64,000 nucleotides of DNA from JAVBLU01 sp031553225 (GCA_031553225.1 JAVBLU010000011.1:61145-125144); one strand, 5' to 3'; counted from the stretch's first letter, positions 8,294-16,713 are shown. Numbers and translations are program-made. Notes: generated by a model from the sequence alone, not told the origin.

Positions 8294-8328
8294 GGCTACG
8301 CCTCCCTGAAATGAACTCTTACCTATAT

Positions 8329-8356
8329 TTTTCGGGCACCCTTGCGCGCATGTTTA
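8329..8356 (-). promoter_or_regulatory. Possible flagellar sigma (SigD/sigma-28) promoter for the chemoreceptor
   Basis: On the minus strand TAAA (8356-8353), a 16-bp spacer and CCCGAAAA (8336-8329), compared with the known form TAAA-N15-GCCGATAA. The -10 part matches at six of eight positions. SigD control of chemoreceptors is established in Bacillus. Confidence 0.45.
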
Positions 8357-8357
8357 C

Positions 8358-10724
8358 TCAATTTCTCAACATATTTTCATCGCTTGCCACAACCAGGGAA
8401 TACTGTCCGCCCGAACGGGAGAGGAAGCGCGGCCGCTCTCCCACCGCCAGGGTACGGCCGTCCTCCAGCACGGCCATGGGACGGGGCAGGCGCAGGCTTA
8501 CCTCGCCCGCAAGCGAAGTGTGCAGGCTGCCCTGCGTCAGAAGCCCGCCTGCCCAGGCGGCGCTTACGCTGATTCCGCCGCGCGCGCGCAGCCCGGTGAA
8601 GCAGCCCTCCGGCCAGGCGTCCGGCAGGGCGGGCAGCAGGTGAACGACGCCATCGTGGCTTTGCAGCAGCATCTCGGCTATGCCCGCGCACCCGCCGAGG
8701 TTGCCGTCGATCTGGAAAGGCGGATGCGCGCCGAACAGGTTCGGGTAGCTGGATTTGCGCAGCATCTGCAGCACATAGTCGTGGCTGCGGTTTCCCTTCC
8801 GAAGCCGGGCGAACAGAAGAATCGTCCAGGCGCAGCTCCAGCCCGTGTGTCCGCCTCCGCTGGCCAGGCGCGCCTCCAGCGACGCGGCCGCGGCGCGGTC
8901 GTATCCCTCGGCGTCGCCCGGCCGGATGGCGTCGCCGGGGTAAAGGCCGTACAGGTGCGACACGTGCCGGTGGCCCGGCTCGGCCTGCCCGCCCGGCCCG
9001 CCGTACTCGCTCAGCAGCCCGTCCGGCAGAATGAGCGGCTTGTGCAGGCGCGCAAGCACGTCCCGGATGCGCGCCACAAGCGGCGCGTCCACGCCGAGCG
9101 TCTGCGCGGACGACGCCACGCGGCCGAGCAGCTCGGATGTGATCGCCATGTCCATTGTGGAAGCGAAGGACACCGTGCAGCGCGCGCCGTCCGGCAGCAG
9201 ATACGCGTTTTCCGGCGATGTGGACGGGCTCGTGCCCAGCGTGCCGTCCGGCAGCTCCACCAGAAAATCCAGCAGGAACTGCGCCGCCTCCTTCATCACC
9301 GGATAGGCGCTCTCCCGCAGAAAGACGTTATCGCCTGTGAATAGATAGTGCTCATACAGGTGGCTGCACAGCCACGCCGCGCCCATGGGCCATTGCGCCC
9401 AGCGCGTTTGTCCCAGCGCCGTGCCGGCCTTGCGCCATAAATCGCTGTTGTGGTGCGCGCAAAAGCCCCCGCACCCGTACAGGGCGGCGGCCGCCGCCCG
9501 GCCGTTTTCCCGCAGCTCGGACGTCATGCGCAATAGAGGCTCATGCAGCTCGGATAGTCCGGTTACCTCGCAGGGCCAGTAGTTCATCTGCGTGTTGATG
9601 TTCGTGGTGTAGTTGCTCTGCCAGGGCGGCTGCACGCTCTCGTTCCAGATACCCTGCAGGTTGAGCGGCTGGTCGCCCGGGCGCGAGCCGCTGATGAGCA
9701 GATACCGCCCATAGGCGAACAGCAGCGCTGCCAGGTGCGGGTCCTCCGCACCGGCGCTCACGCGCGCCAGCCGCTCGTGCGTGGGTAGGGCCGGAGCCGG
9801 TCCCAAATACAGCGACGCGCGGCCAAAGAACTGCTGATAGTCAGCCAGATGGCGGGCGAGCAGCTCCTCATAGCTGAGGCTCAGCGCGCCCTCCAGCGCC
9901 CGGGCGCACAGGAGCGTTTCGTTCCGCCCCTCGGCCACGGGCTGACGGTTCCAGCCGTTAAAGCTGGTGGCCGCGCACAGAACGATCACCGCCTCGTCCG
10001 CGCCGTTCACCGCAAGCGCCTCATCGCTTCCACTGGGCGCCCCGCCCGTGCTGCGCAGCGCGGCGCGCACCTCAAAGCGGATGCCCGTGTGTCGGCTGTA
10101 GTCCACCGGGCCGCGCGATGAGAGCGCAAACGTGCGGATGATGCGGTCGGGCGCCTGCCCGCGCAGCGCCAGCGCTTCGCCGCACAGCGACACGGCCGAC
10201 TCAAGCTGCGAGGAGAGCTCAAGCCGTAGGTTCAGGCCGCCGGGCCGCGAGGAGCGAAGCCGCATAACGAGCGCATCGTCCGGCCGGCTGATGAAGGTTT
10301 CTCGGGTGATGAGCGTGCCGCCCCGCAGCTCGTGGCTTACATGCACGGCCGTGGACAGGTCCAGAAACCGCACGTACGTGGCCGCCTCCGCGTCCTCGCC
10401 GTTCACGCGCACGCGCAGCTCGCCCATGGGCAGGTACGACTGCCCGTCCCCGCAAAAGCTTTGCTCGCACAGCGCTTCCGCCTCAAGGCAGCGTCCCTGC
10501 GCGATGAGCTCGCGCACCCTGGGCAGGTTTTTCAGCGCGTCCGGGTTCAGCTCGTCGCCCGGCGTGCCGGACCAGAGCGTGTCGTGGTTCAGGCTGACCC
10601 GCTCGCACGGGTACGCGCCGTATACCATCGCCCCAAGGTGGCCGTTGCCCAGCGGCAGCGCCTCGGTAAAAGCGGCCGCGGGCTTCGTATAGAGGAGCTT
10701 TAGGTCCTGCTCTTGCGCTGTCAT
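8358..10724 (-). CDS. Glycoside hydrolase family 95 (alpha-L-fucosidase type)
   Basis: A 788-residue GH95 enzyme, a family that removes terminal fucose (or, in some members, galactose) from host glycans and plant polysaccharides by inversion. The N-terminal beta-domain opens with the family signature (EALPLGNGHLGAMVYG, then LNHDTLWSG). The (alpha/alpha)6 barrel contains QGIWNESVQPPWQSNYTTNIN and MNYWPCE, which carry catalytic-region residues, and HLYGLYPGD. There is no signal peptide, so it is probably cytosolic and acts on imported oligosaccharides. The chosen ATG has GGGGGGA eight bases upstream; an in-frame ATG at 10757 lies inside the promoter/hairpin and is unlikely. No sugar transporter is adjacent. 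Confidence 0.92.
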   Translation of the reverse strand: MTAQEQDLKLLYTKPAAAFTEALPLGNGHLGAMVYGAYPCERVSLNHDTLWSGTPGDELNPDALKNLPRVRELIAQGRCLEAEALCEQSFCGDGQSYLPMGELRVRVNGEDAEAATYVRFLDLSTAVHVSHELRGGTLITRETFISRPDDALVMRLRSSRPGGLNLRLELSSQLESAVSLCGEALALRGQAPDRIIRTFALSSRGPVDYSRHTGIRFEVRAALRSTGGAPSGSDEALAVNGADEAVIVLCAATSFNGWNRQPVAEGRNETLLCARALEGALSLSYEELLARHLADYQQFFGRASLYLGPAPALPTHERLARVSAGAEDPHLAALLFAYGRYLLISGSRPGDQPLNLQGIWNESVQPPWQSNYTTNINTQMNYWPCEVTGLSELHEPLLRMTSELRENGRAAAAALYGCGGFCAHHNSDLWRKAGTALGQTRWAQWPMGAAWLCSHLYEHYLFTGDNVFLRESAYPVMKEAAQFLLDFLVELPDGTLGTSPSTSPENAYLLPDGARCTVSFASTMDMAITSELLGRVASSAQTLGVDAPLVARIRDVLARLHKPLILPDGLLSEYGGPGGQAEPGHRHVSHLYGLYPGDAIRPGDAEGYDRAAAASLEARLASGGGHTGWSCAWTILLFARLRKGNRSHDYVLQMLRKSSYPNLFGAHPPFQIDGNLGGCAGIAEMLLQSHDGVVHLLPALPDAWPEGCFTGLRARGGISVSAAWAGGLLTQGSLHTSLAGEVSLRLPRPMAVLEDGRTLAVGERPRFLSRSGGQYSLVVASDENMLRN

Positions 10725-10732
10725 ATGCAAAT

Positions 10733-10766
10733 CCCCCCGTCGCGTCTGATTATACACGACGGGGGG
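10733..10766 (-). promoter_or_regulatory. Hairpin combining terminator, -10 box and ribosome-binding site upstream of GH95
   Basis: Perfect 10-bp arms CCCCCCGTCG (10733-10742) and CGACGGGGGG (10757-10766) enclose 14 bp holding TATAAT on the minus strand (10754-10749). For leftward transcription from the SipL-like gene it is a terminator-like stem 19 bp past the stop, and its 3' arm is the Shine-Dalgarno of GH95. A transcript started at the internal -10 box would lack the 5' arm and leave the ribosome site free. No convincing -35 box was found. Confidence 0.5.
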
Positions 10767-10784
10767 ACAAAAAGGTAGGCGGGG

Positions 10785-12323
10785 CTACACGGCCGGGCGG
10801 CGGTTGTACAGCAGAATCTTCTCGCCCGCGCCCAGCGGGTCGGCGATATCCGGATTGAACTTGGTGATGGCGTCCGCGGTCACACGGTAGCGCTTGGCGA
10901 TGTCCCACAGAGTCTCGCCCGCCTGCGTGAACACGAGCACAGCGCCGCCCGGCGGCAGGGGCGACTCACAGGCGTCGGCGTCCAGCGCCACGGTGTGCTC
11001 GGCCGTTTCGTACTGAACGCCCGACAACCGCAGGGAGCACTTGAATTCCAGGCGGTCGGCCGTGATGGGAATGGCGTCGCACTCCTCCGCGGTGATGTTT
11101 ACCCAGGAATCGTCCGTGAGCGAGGCGTCGAAGAGCACCCGGTAGGGCACCTCCTCGCGGTATACCGCGGGCGTGCTCCCGCCTGCGGGAATGTACACCA
11201 CGTTCATGTCGATGACGCCCTCAAACGCCGTGCGGCCCTCGCTTCCGGAGGGCTGCGCCGAGGCCGGCCGCGCGGACACGCACAGGATGGTGCCAAGCGG
11301 CGGCGCGCCCGCGGGCAGCGACAGGGAAGTCTTCATCGTGTCCAGAGCGCTGTAGGGCAGGGCGCGCGTGCGCAGGCTCACTTTTTCGCTCTGCAGCTTA
11401 ATGCCCACGTCCGAGGCGGCATATGCATCCTGCAGGATGGACACCCGCAGCACGTTCACGGCCTGCACCTGCGTGTTCAGCTGCAGGTCAACGCGCAGCA
11501 CGGGCGTGCCCTCCTGGTCGAAGGCCAGCTCGGCGCGGCAGTCCCGGGCGCTGATCAGCGAGAGCACCTGCAGGTCCGGCGTGCACCCGGGCACGGGCAC
11601 ATCCACGCTGTAGGGGATGACCAGCCTCTGCCGGGTGAGGGGGCGCTCGGGCAGGTCGGACAGAAGCCAAACCTCGGCGAGCGCCTCGCCGCGCAGGGTG
11701 GCGTACCCGTCGCCCGCTTCCGCCGGGGAAGCGGCGATGGTCACGCGCGTGTACAGCGGCTCTACGGGCTGAAGCGCGTCCGGCAGTTCCATCTCGCCCG
11801 TAATGGGGATGCGGTCGCTCCCCTCGCCCACGGTGCTCAGCGAGGTGATGTCCCGCGAGAGCTGCTGCAGGCCGGAAATGCCCGTGAGGCCGGTGACGCA
11901 CAGCACCTGCGAGGCGACCGAGCACTGCGCGCACAGCGAGGTAACCGCGCGCAGCGTGATGCGCCCGCCCGCGTACTCGGCCTCCACCGAGTCCAGCGCG
12001 CCGCGCACCTGCGCCTGCATGCGCGGTCCGGCGCCCTGCACCTCCAGGGTGTGATGGAAGGGGGTTGCGGCTTCCAGGGCGTGCAGGTTGCCCTCCTCGC
12101 CTTGGCTGTACAGCACGTGGAAGATGACCGTACCTTCCAGCGCCACACGGTCGCTCTGTACCTCGGTGTTGCCCAAAATGATGTCTCCGTCGCTGAAGAG
12201 CAGGCGGATGTCCTCGCGGCCGTTGCCCGGCACCAGAACCGATCCTTCGACCAGCGCCTGCGCCGCGCCCTGAGCCATAACCCGTTCGACGTTGATGCTT
12301 TCGCGGATCAGATCCAGCGCCAT
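10785..12323 (-). CDS. SPOCS (DUF3794)-LysM sporulation protein, SipL-like
   Basis: A 512-residue protein with repeated DUF3794/SPOCS modules (about 30-140, 165-270 and 300-430) and a C-terminal LysM domain (about 460-508: AGETLWDIAKRYRVTADAITKFNPDI). This layout is that of clostridial SipL, which binds the coat-morphogenesis ATPase SpoIVA and tethers the spore coat. That role is known for Clostridioides difficile and inferred here. There is no signal peptide, which fits action in the mother-cell cytosol. The ATG follows AAGGGAG. A candidate SigE-type promoter lies at 12364-12394. The stop is 19 bp before the GH95 hairpin. Confidence 0.85.
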   Translation of the reverse strand: MALDLIRESINVERVMAQGAAQALVEGSVLVPGNGREDIRLLFSDGDIILGNTEVQSDRVALEGTVIFHVLYSQGEEGNLHALEAATPFHHTLEVQGAGPRMQAQVRGALDSVEAEYAGGRITLRAVTSLCAQCSVASQVLCVTGLTGISGLQQLSRDITSLSTVGEGSDRIPITGEMELPDALQPVEPLYTRVTIAASPAEAGDGYATLRGEALAEVWLLSDLPERPLTRQRLVIPYSVDVPVPGCTPDLQVLSLISARDCRAELAFDQEGTPVLRVDLQLNTQVQAVNVLRVSILQDAYAASDVGIKLQSEKVSLRTRALPYSALDTMKTSLSLPAGAPPLGTILCVSARPASAQPSGSEGRTAFEGVIDMNVVYIPAGGSTPAVYREEVPYRVLFDASLTDDSWVNITAEECDAIPITADRLEFKCSLRLSGVQYETAEHTVALDADACESPLPPGGAVLVFTQAGETLWDIAKRYRVTADAITKFNPDIADPLGAGEKILLYNRRPAV

Positions 12324-12363
12324 GACTGCCCATCTCCCTTACGGTATGTCCTTGCGTTCATGT

Positions 12364-12394
12364 CATGTATATAAGGACAGACGGGCAAATATGA
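12364..12394 (-). promoter_or_regulatory. Possible sporulation SigE promoter for the SipL-like gene
   Basis: On the minus strand TCATATT (12394-12388) fits the SigE -35 pattern KMATATT in full. TATACATG (12371-12364) matches six of eight positions of the -10 pattern CATACAHT. The spacer is 16 bp, slightly long. Confidence 0.4.
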
Positions 12395-12431
12395 TTGCCG
12401 GACGGCACGACTTCTTGCGAAAGCCGCGTCA

Positions 12432-12460
12432 TTGCGCCGCCGGGCGGGTATGTGTATACT
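12432..12460 (+). promoter_or_regulatory. Sigma-A-type promoter for the glycyl radical enzyme operon
   Basis: TTGCGC (12432-12437) and TATACT (12455-12460) with a 17-bp spacer, 33 bp before the ATG at 12494. Confidence 0.6.
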
Positions 12461-12493
12461 GGAAGAAAGAGTTTTTCGCAAGGGGGAAGGCGC

Positions 12494-14704
12494 ATGGAGC
12501 TGTCGCTTCGCAAGCGGGCCTTCGAGGAGGCGCGCAGCGCCTATGTGGCCGCGCCCGTTCGGCGCACCCGCTATTATCTGGACGCCTACCTGGAGCGCCT
12601 CTGCAGCCCGCCCATCGCCCGCGAAGCCGCCGCGCTGCGCGCGTACTGGGAACAGGCGGACATCGTGCGCCTGCCGGGCGAGGAGCTGGCCGGGTACTTG
12701 CCCATGAGCGAGCCGGCAGGTTTTCTGTATGGAAGCGCCACCTGGATCAGCCGGGAGAACGCCGCGGCCCTGGCCGATCAGGAAAGGTACGGCCAAGAGG
12801 AGCGCGCGGCGCTGGAGCGGGACCTTGCGGCCGTGGACGCCGCCCGCTACCACCCCGCCTGTCCGGACGTGTACAGCCGGGAGGAGTCGGCCTCCATCGC
12901 CGCGCACGCCGCCACGTCCACCTGGTTTGCCGGGCACATGGTGCTCGACTTTCAGCGCGTGCTGGACATCGGCCTTGACGGCTACCGCCGGGACGTCGCT
13001 GTCATGCGCGCCATCCGCCCGGACGCGGCCGTGCTGCAGGACGCCATGGACGACGTGCTTGCGGGCGCGCGGGCCTACATCCTGCGCTGCGCGGACGCGG
13101 CGGGGGAGGGGGCCGTGCGCGAGAATCTCCTGGCGATCGCCGAAGGCCCGCCCGCCACGTTTCACCAGGCGCTGCAGCTCGTGTGGATGCTGCACATGCT
13201 CAACGGCTACGACAGCTTCGGCCGCTTCGACGACTACATGGCCCCCTTCTACCGCCGCGATCTGGCGGAGGGCCGCATTACTTACAGCCGCGCCCGAGAG
13301 CTTGTGGCCGAGCTGTACTTCAAGGTGGAGCTCTGCGCCTACATCCAGAACATGACCATCGGCGGCACGGACGGCGCCGGCCGCGACATGTACAACGACC
13401 TGACGGCCGTCGCCATGGATGTGGCGGCGGAGCTTCGCTACAAAGGCCCGAACCTGTGCCTGCGCGTCACGCCCACCATGCCGGGGGAGCTAATGGACAA
13501 GGCGCTGGCCTGTATCGCCACGGGACTGGGGCTTCCGGCCCTTTACAACGACGGGGTGTACGTCTTTAGCCTCGTGCGGCACGGCATCCCGCTGGAGGAA
13601 GCGCGCGGGTACTGCCTGGCCGGCTGCAGCCAGGTGATGGTGCCCGGCCGATGCCACTTCGTGAACGACATCGGCATGTTCAATGCCGGCAAAATTCTGG
13701 AGATTGCCCTGAACGGGGGGATCGACCCGCGCACCGGGGAGCGGGTGGGGCCGCAAACGCCGCCCCTCGCCGACGCGCAGAGTTTTGCCCAGGTGCTGGA
13801 GGCCTTTTATGCGCAGCTTGCTTACTTCGCGGGGGTGGAGGTGTCCATCCACAACAAGGAAATCGCTTACCGCGCCGGGCGCGAGGGATACGCCCTGCGC
13901 ACGCTCTTTACGCGCGATTGCCTGGCCAAGGGTCTTCCCGTGAACGAGGGCGGCGCGCGCTACAACAACATCCAGCTGGAGATCATCGGCATCACGAATT
14001 GTGCGGACAGCCTATACGCTCTCAAGCGCGTGGTCTTTGAGGAGCGACGCTGCACGCCCGGGGAGGCCGCGCAGGCGCTGGCGAACAACTGGGCCGGGCG
14101 GGAGGAGCTGCGGCGGGCATTCCTGTGCGCGCCCAAGTTTGGCAACGACATACCCGAGGTGGACGAGCTGCGCGCGGACATTGCGCGGCGTCTGTACGCT
14201 CGTTTTAACGCAGAAAAAGCCGCCCTGGGCGGCGTGTTTGTACCTGGCGAGGTGATCTTTACCGCGCACGAGCGATGCGGGGCGGCCACGGGCGCAACCC
14301 CGGACGGCCGCATGGCGGGCTCGGTGCTCGCCGACTCGGCGGGGGCATCCCAGGGACGCGACATGGCCGGCCCAACGGCGCTGATGAACTCGCTGCTGCG
14401 CGTGCCGGTCGGCGAATACCTGCTCACCAGCGTAGTGCTCAACCTGCGCTTTTTGCCAAGCGCGTGCGCCGGCCGTTCGGGCGCGGCACTGGGCAAGCTG
14501 GTGCGTGGTTTTTTCGCGCAGGGCGGCATGCAGGTGCAAATGAACGTGTGTGATACGGACACGCTGCGCAGCGCCCAGGCAAGCCCGGAGGAGTACGCCT
14601 CGCTTGTGGTGCGCGTGGGCGGCTACAGCGATTATTTTACCCGCCTTACCCGGTCGCTTCAGGAGGAGCTGATCTGCCGCACGGCGCACGGAGCGCCCGC
14701 ATGA
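12494..14704 (+). CDS. Glycyl radical enzyme of the pyruvate formate-lyase superfamily, clade unassigned
   Basis: A 736-residue glycyl radical enzyme. The radical glycine is Gly710 in RVGGYSDYF near the C-terminus. The thiyl cysteine is Cys378 in AGCSQV. Family landmarks are present in order: FHQALQLVWMLHML and GRFDDYMAPFYRRD (about 222-260), NMTIGGTDGAGRD (~290), and GAATGATPDGRMAGSVL (~597). The characterised dehydratases and lyases I know carry GCxE at the active cysteine; here the acid is replaced by Gln (GCSQ), so the reaction cannot be transferred from choline TMA-lyase, glycerol dehydratase or isethionate lyase. There is no microcompartment targeting extension. ATG 12494 has AGGGGGAAGG upstream. 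The stop overlaps the activase start (ATGA). Such enzymes need anaerobic conditions. Confidence 0.9.
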   Translation: MELSLRKRAFEEARSAYVAAPVRRTRYYLDAYLERLCSPPIAREAAALRAYWEQADIVRLPGEELAGYLPMSEPAGFLYGSATWISRENAAALADQERYGQEERAALERDLAAVDAARYHPACPDVYSREESASIAAHAATSTWFAGHMVLDFQRVLDIGLDGYRRDVAVMRAIRPDAAVLQDAMDDVLAGARAYILRCADAAGEGAVRENLLAIAEGPPATFHQALQLVWMLHMLNGYDSFGRFDDYMAPFYRRDLAEGRITYSRARELVAELYFKVELCAYIQNMTIGGTDGAGRDMYNDLTAVAMDVAAELRYKGPNLCLRVTPTMPGELMDKALACIATGLGLPALYNDGVYVFSLVRHGIPLEEARGYCLAGCSQVMVPGRCHFVNDIGMFNAGKILEIALNGGIDPRTGERVGPQTPPLADAQSFAQVLEAFYAQLAYFAGVEVSIHNKEIAYRAGREGYALRTLFTRDCLAKGLPVNEGGARYNNIQLEIIGITNCADSLYALKRVVFEERRCTPGEAAQALANNWAGREELRRAFLCAPKFGNDIPEVDELRADIARRLYARFNAEKAALGGVFVPGEVIFTAHERCGAATGATPDGRMAGSVLADSAGASQGRDMAGPTALMNSLLRVPVGEYLLTSVVLNLRFLPSACAGRSGAALGKLVRGFFAQGGMQVQMNVCDTDTLRSAQASPEEYASLVVRVGGYSDYFTRLTRSLQEELICRTAHGAPA

Positions 14705-15549
14705 GGGGGTACGTGGGGAGCATCCAGCGCGGGTGCGTGGACGACGGGCCCGGCGTGCGCACGGCGGTGTTTTTGCTCGGCTGTCCGCTGCGCTGCCCTT
14801 GGTGCCACAACCCGGAGTACAGACCCTACACCCCCGCGCTGCTGCGCGAGGCGGTGCGCTGCGGGCGCTGCGGGGCATGCGCAGCCGCCTGCCCGCGCGG
14901 GGCCGCCTCGGCCCTTGGCATACGGCGCGAGCTGTGCGTGTGCTGCGGCGCATGCGTGCCCGTGTGCCCGTCCGGCGCGTTGTCGCTTTCCGGCAAAAGC
15001 ATGGAGGCGCGGGAGGTGCTGGCCGTTGTGGAACGGGACGCGGGCCACTACCGCGCGACGGGCGGCGGCCTTACCCTCAGCGGCGGGGAGCCGCTGGCCC
15101 AGCCGCTGTTCGCGCGCGAGCTACTGGCCATCGCACGCGACAAGGGCATTCACACGTGCGTGGAGAGCAGCGGCGTGCCCGCGGAGCGGGTGTCCGCCCT
15201 GCTCGGCCTGGTCGATGTGTGGCTGCTGGACGTGAAGGCGGACGAGGAGCGCCATGAAGAACTCACAGGCGCGCCGCTTGCGGCCGTGCTGCAAACGCTG
15301 CGCGCTTTGCTGGACGCAGGAGAGCGTGTGCGGCTGCGCTGCCCGCTCGTTCCGGGCGTCAACGACACGCCCGCGCTGCGCGCGCTGCTCCATAAGCTTG
15401 CGGCGCCGCCGGGCGTTGAGGGGGTGGATATTCTGCCCTACCACCGGGCCGGCATGGGCAAGTACGAGCGCATGGGCCTTGCGTATCGCCTGGCGGACGT
15501 TTCCCCGCCCGGGCCCGACACCCTGGCCCTGTGGGAAGCAGGTCGCTAG
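14701..15549 (+). CDS. Radical SAM glycyl-radical-enzyme activating enzyme
   Basis: The activase partner of the upstream enzyme. It uses S-adenosylmethionine and a [4Fe-4S] cluster to abstract a hydrogen from the radical glycine. The 282-residue protein carries the radical SAM motif CPLRCPWC (Cys28, Cys32, Cys35). It also has a ferredoxin-like insert with two four-cysteine sets (CGRCGACAAACP, then CVCCGACVPVCP), as in activases of the dehydratase/lyase clades rather than the short PflA type. TLSGGEP follows, the SAM-contacting strand. The start overlaps the upstream stop by 4 bp. A long stem-loop follows the stop at 15559-15599. Confidence 0.93.
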   Translation: MRGYVGSIQRGCVDDGPGVRTAVFLLGCPLRCPWCHNPEYRPYTPALLREAVRCGRCGACAAACPRGAASALGIRRELCVCCGACVPVCPSGALSLSGKSMEAREVLAVVERDAGHYRATGGGLTLSGGEPLAQPLFARELLAIARDKGIHTCVESSGVPAERVSALLGLVDVWLLDVKADEERHEELTGAPLAAVLQTLRALLDAGERVRLRCPLVPGVNDTPALRALLHKLAAPPGVEGVDILPYHRAGMGKYERMGLAYRLADVSPPGPDTLALWEAGR

Positions 15550-15552
15550 AGT

Positions 15553-15599
15553 AAAAAGCCGCGGCGCCCGGCCTCCCCTTCGCAGGCCGGGCGCCGCGG
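15553..15599. terminator. Strong terminator between the activase gene and spo0A
   Basis: Perfect 16-bp arms at 15559-15574 and 15584-15599 with a 9-base loop. AAAAA at 15553-15557 gives a U5 tract for leftward transcription, so it terminates spo0A. It can also stop the activase operon by stem strength alone. Confidence 0.8.
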
Positions 15600-15625
15600 G
15601 CGCGGCATGCCGCTCGCATCCGCCG

Positions 15626-16417
15626 CTAGGCGGACATTTCCATGGTCAGCTTATCGGCGATTAAGGCGATGAACTCGCCGTTTGTGGGCTTCATGTCCGG
15701 CGAGCACACGCGGTAGCCGAACACCTGGTTGATGTTCTCGATGCGGCCGCGGTTCCAGGCCACCTCGATGGCATGCCGGATTGCGCGTTCCACCTTGGAG
15801 GAGGTGGTGTTGAAGCGTTTGGCGATGCCCGGGTACAGTTCCTTGGTGATGCGGTTGATCAGATCGCCGTTCTCCACCACCATTTTTACCGCCTCGCGCA
15901 GGAAATGGTAGCCTTTGATGTGCGCCGGGATGCCAATGGTGAGGAACATACTGGCGATGCGCTCGTCCTGGGAGTGCGCGGTGGAAGGCGCGGCTTTGCT
16001 GGCGGGCTGTGGCGCGGCGCCGCTGATGGAGGGCCCGTTGTCGGCCATGCCGGCCACCTCGAGGATGCGGCCGTAGAGCATATCGTATTCGAAGGGCTTG
16101 AGCACATAGTATTTGGCGCCCAGCTCGATGGAGCGCGTAATGAAATCGTCCCGCGCGAGCGCCGAGAGCATGATGATCTCCGGCGTCTCAATCTGCATTG
16201 TGCGCAGGCGTTCCAGCAGCCCAAACCCGTCCACGCGCGGCATGATAATGTCCAGCAGCATGACGTCGGGACGGTTTTGCTGTATCAGCTTGATGGCGTC
16301 CTCTCCGTTATCGGCAGATCCGACCACCGTCGTGCGCTCTTGTTGGTTTAAGTACTGCTCGAGGAGCGTGCGCAAGTGTGCGTTATCATCTACAATCAGT
16401 ACCTTCACTTTTTCCAT
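15626..16417 (-). CDS. spo0A: Sporulation master regulator Spo0A
   Basis: A 263-residue response regulator. The receiver domain (1-120) has the acidic pocket VDDN, phospho-acceptor Asp56 (LLDIIMP) and the conserved Lys of KPFEYD. A variable Ala/Ser-rich linker (about 130-150) leads to the Spo0A C-terminal DNA-binding domain, recognised by RAIRHAIEVAWNRG and the strongly conserved SPDMKPTNGEFIALIADKL. Phosphorylated Spo0A binds 0A boxes and commits the cell to sporulation. The start is preceded by GAAGGGAG and by a promoter at 16505-16532. Two near-matches to 0A boxes lie upstream in an AT-rich stretch, hinting at autoregulation. No kinase or phosphorelay gene is adjacent. Confidence 0.97.
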   Translation of the reverse strand: MEKVKVLIVDDNAHLRTLLEQYLNQQERTTVVGSADNGEDAIKLIQQNRPDVMLLDIIMPRVDGFGLLERLRTMQIETPEIIMLSALARDDFITRSIELGAKYYVLKPFEYDMLYGRILEVAGMADNGPSISGAAPQPASKAAPSTAHSQDERIASMFLTIGIPAHIKGYHFLREAVKMVVENGDLINRITKELYPGIAKRFNTTSSKVERAIRHAIEVAWNRGRIENINQVFGYRVCSPDMKPTNGEFIALIADKLTMEMSA

Positions 16418-16504
16418 GGGGCTCGACTCCCTTCATCCGGCTCATAGGGCGGGAAGTCATGGTTTGGCGGTTCTTCAAAATAACCATGTTTTTCCGTTGG
16501 CCAA

Positions 16505-16532
16505 AGTATAACAAATACAGGCAATAAAGCAA
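16505..16532 (-). promoter_or_regulatory. Sigma-A-type promoter for spo0A
   Basis: On the minus strand TTGCTT (16532-16527) and TATACT (16510-16505) with a 16-bp spacer, about 90 bp before the spo0A start. Confidence 0.55.
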
Positions 16533-16596
16533 GTAAAAAGAAGCGTGAAACGTACAGGTTCTTGCGCGGTAAAATCGTGCAAATCGTATAATATGG

Positions 16597-16713
16597 AGTC
16601 GAAATTTAGCAAATAAACACGACGAAGAACTCCCGGCAAAAGGCCGATTATCAGCCAATCTCGCCGGGAGAGCGTGCTTGCGAGCATGATGCGATCGCGC
16701 AATTAATGTCGAT
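16597..16713 (+). promoter_or_regulatory. AT-rich region upstream of spo0A with two near 0A boxes
   Basis: The 351-bp gap at 16418-16768 holds no gene and is far more AT-rich than its surroundings. AGTCGAA (16598 minus one, i.e. 16597-16603 by position of AGTCGAA) and TGTCGAT (16707-16713) each match the Spo0A site TGTCGAA at six of seven positions. One copy alone would be unremarkable; their place upstream of spo0A makes autoregulation worth testing. The stretch also carries the spo0A promoter and the MATE-gene stem-loop. Confidence 0.3.
16630..16670 (-). terminator. Stem-loop downstream of the MATE gene
   Basis: CTCCCGGC (16630-16637) pairs with GCCGGGAG (16663-16670), with a smaller GGC/GCC pairing inside. 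It is about 100 bp past the MATE stop. Only TTCTTC follows in the leftward direction, so it is a weak intrinsic terminator or another structured element. Confidence 0.4.

Noticed and set aside
12395..12493. Longer N-terminus for the glycyl radical enzyme
   Set aside because: The upstream codons overlap the promoter (12432-12460) and have no ribosome site; ATG 12494 has a strong one.
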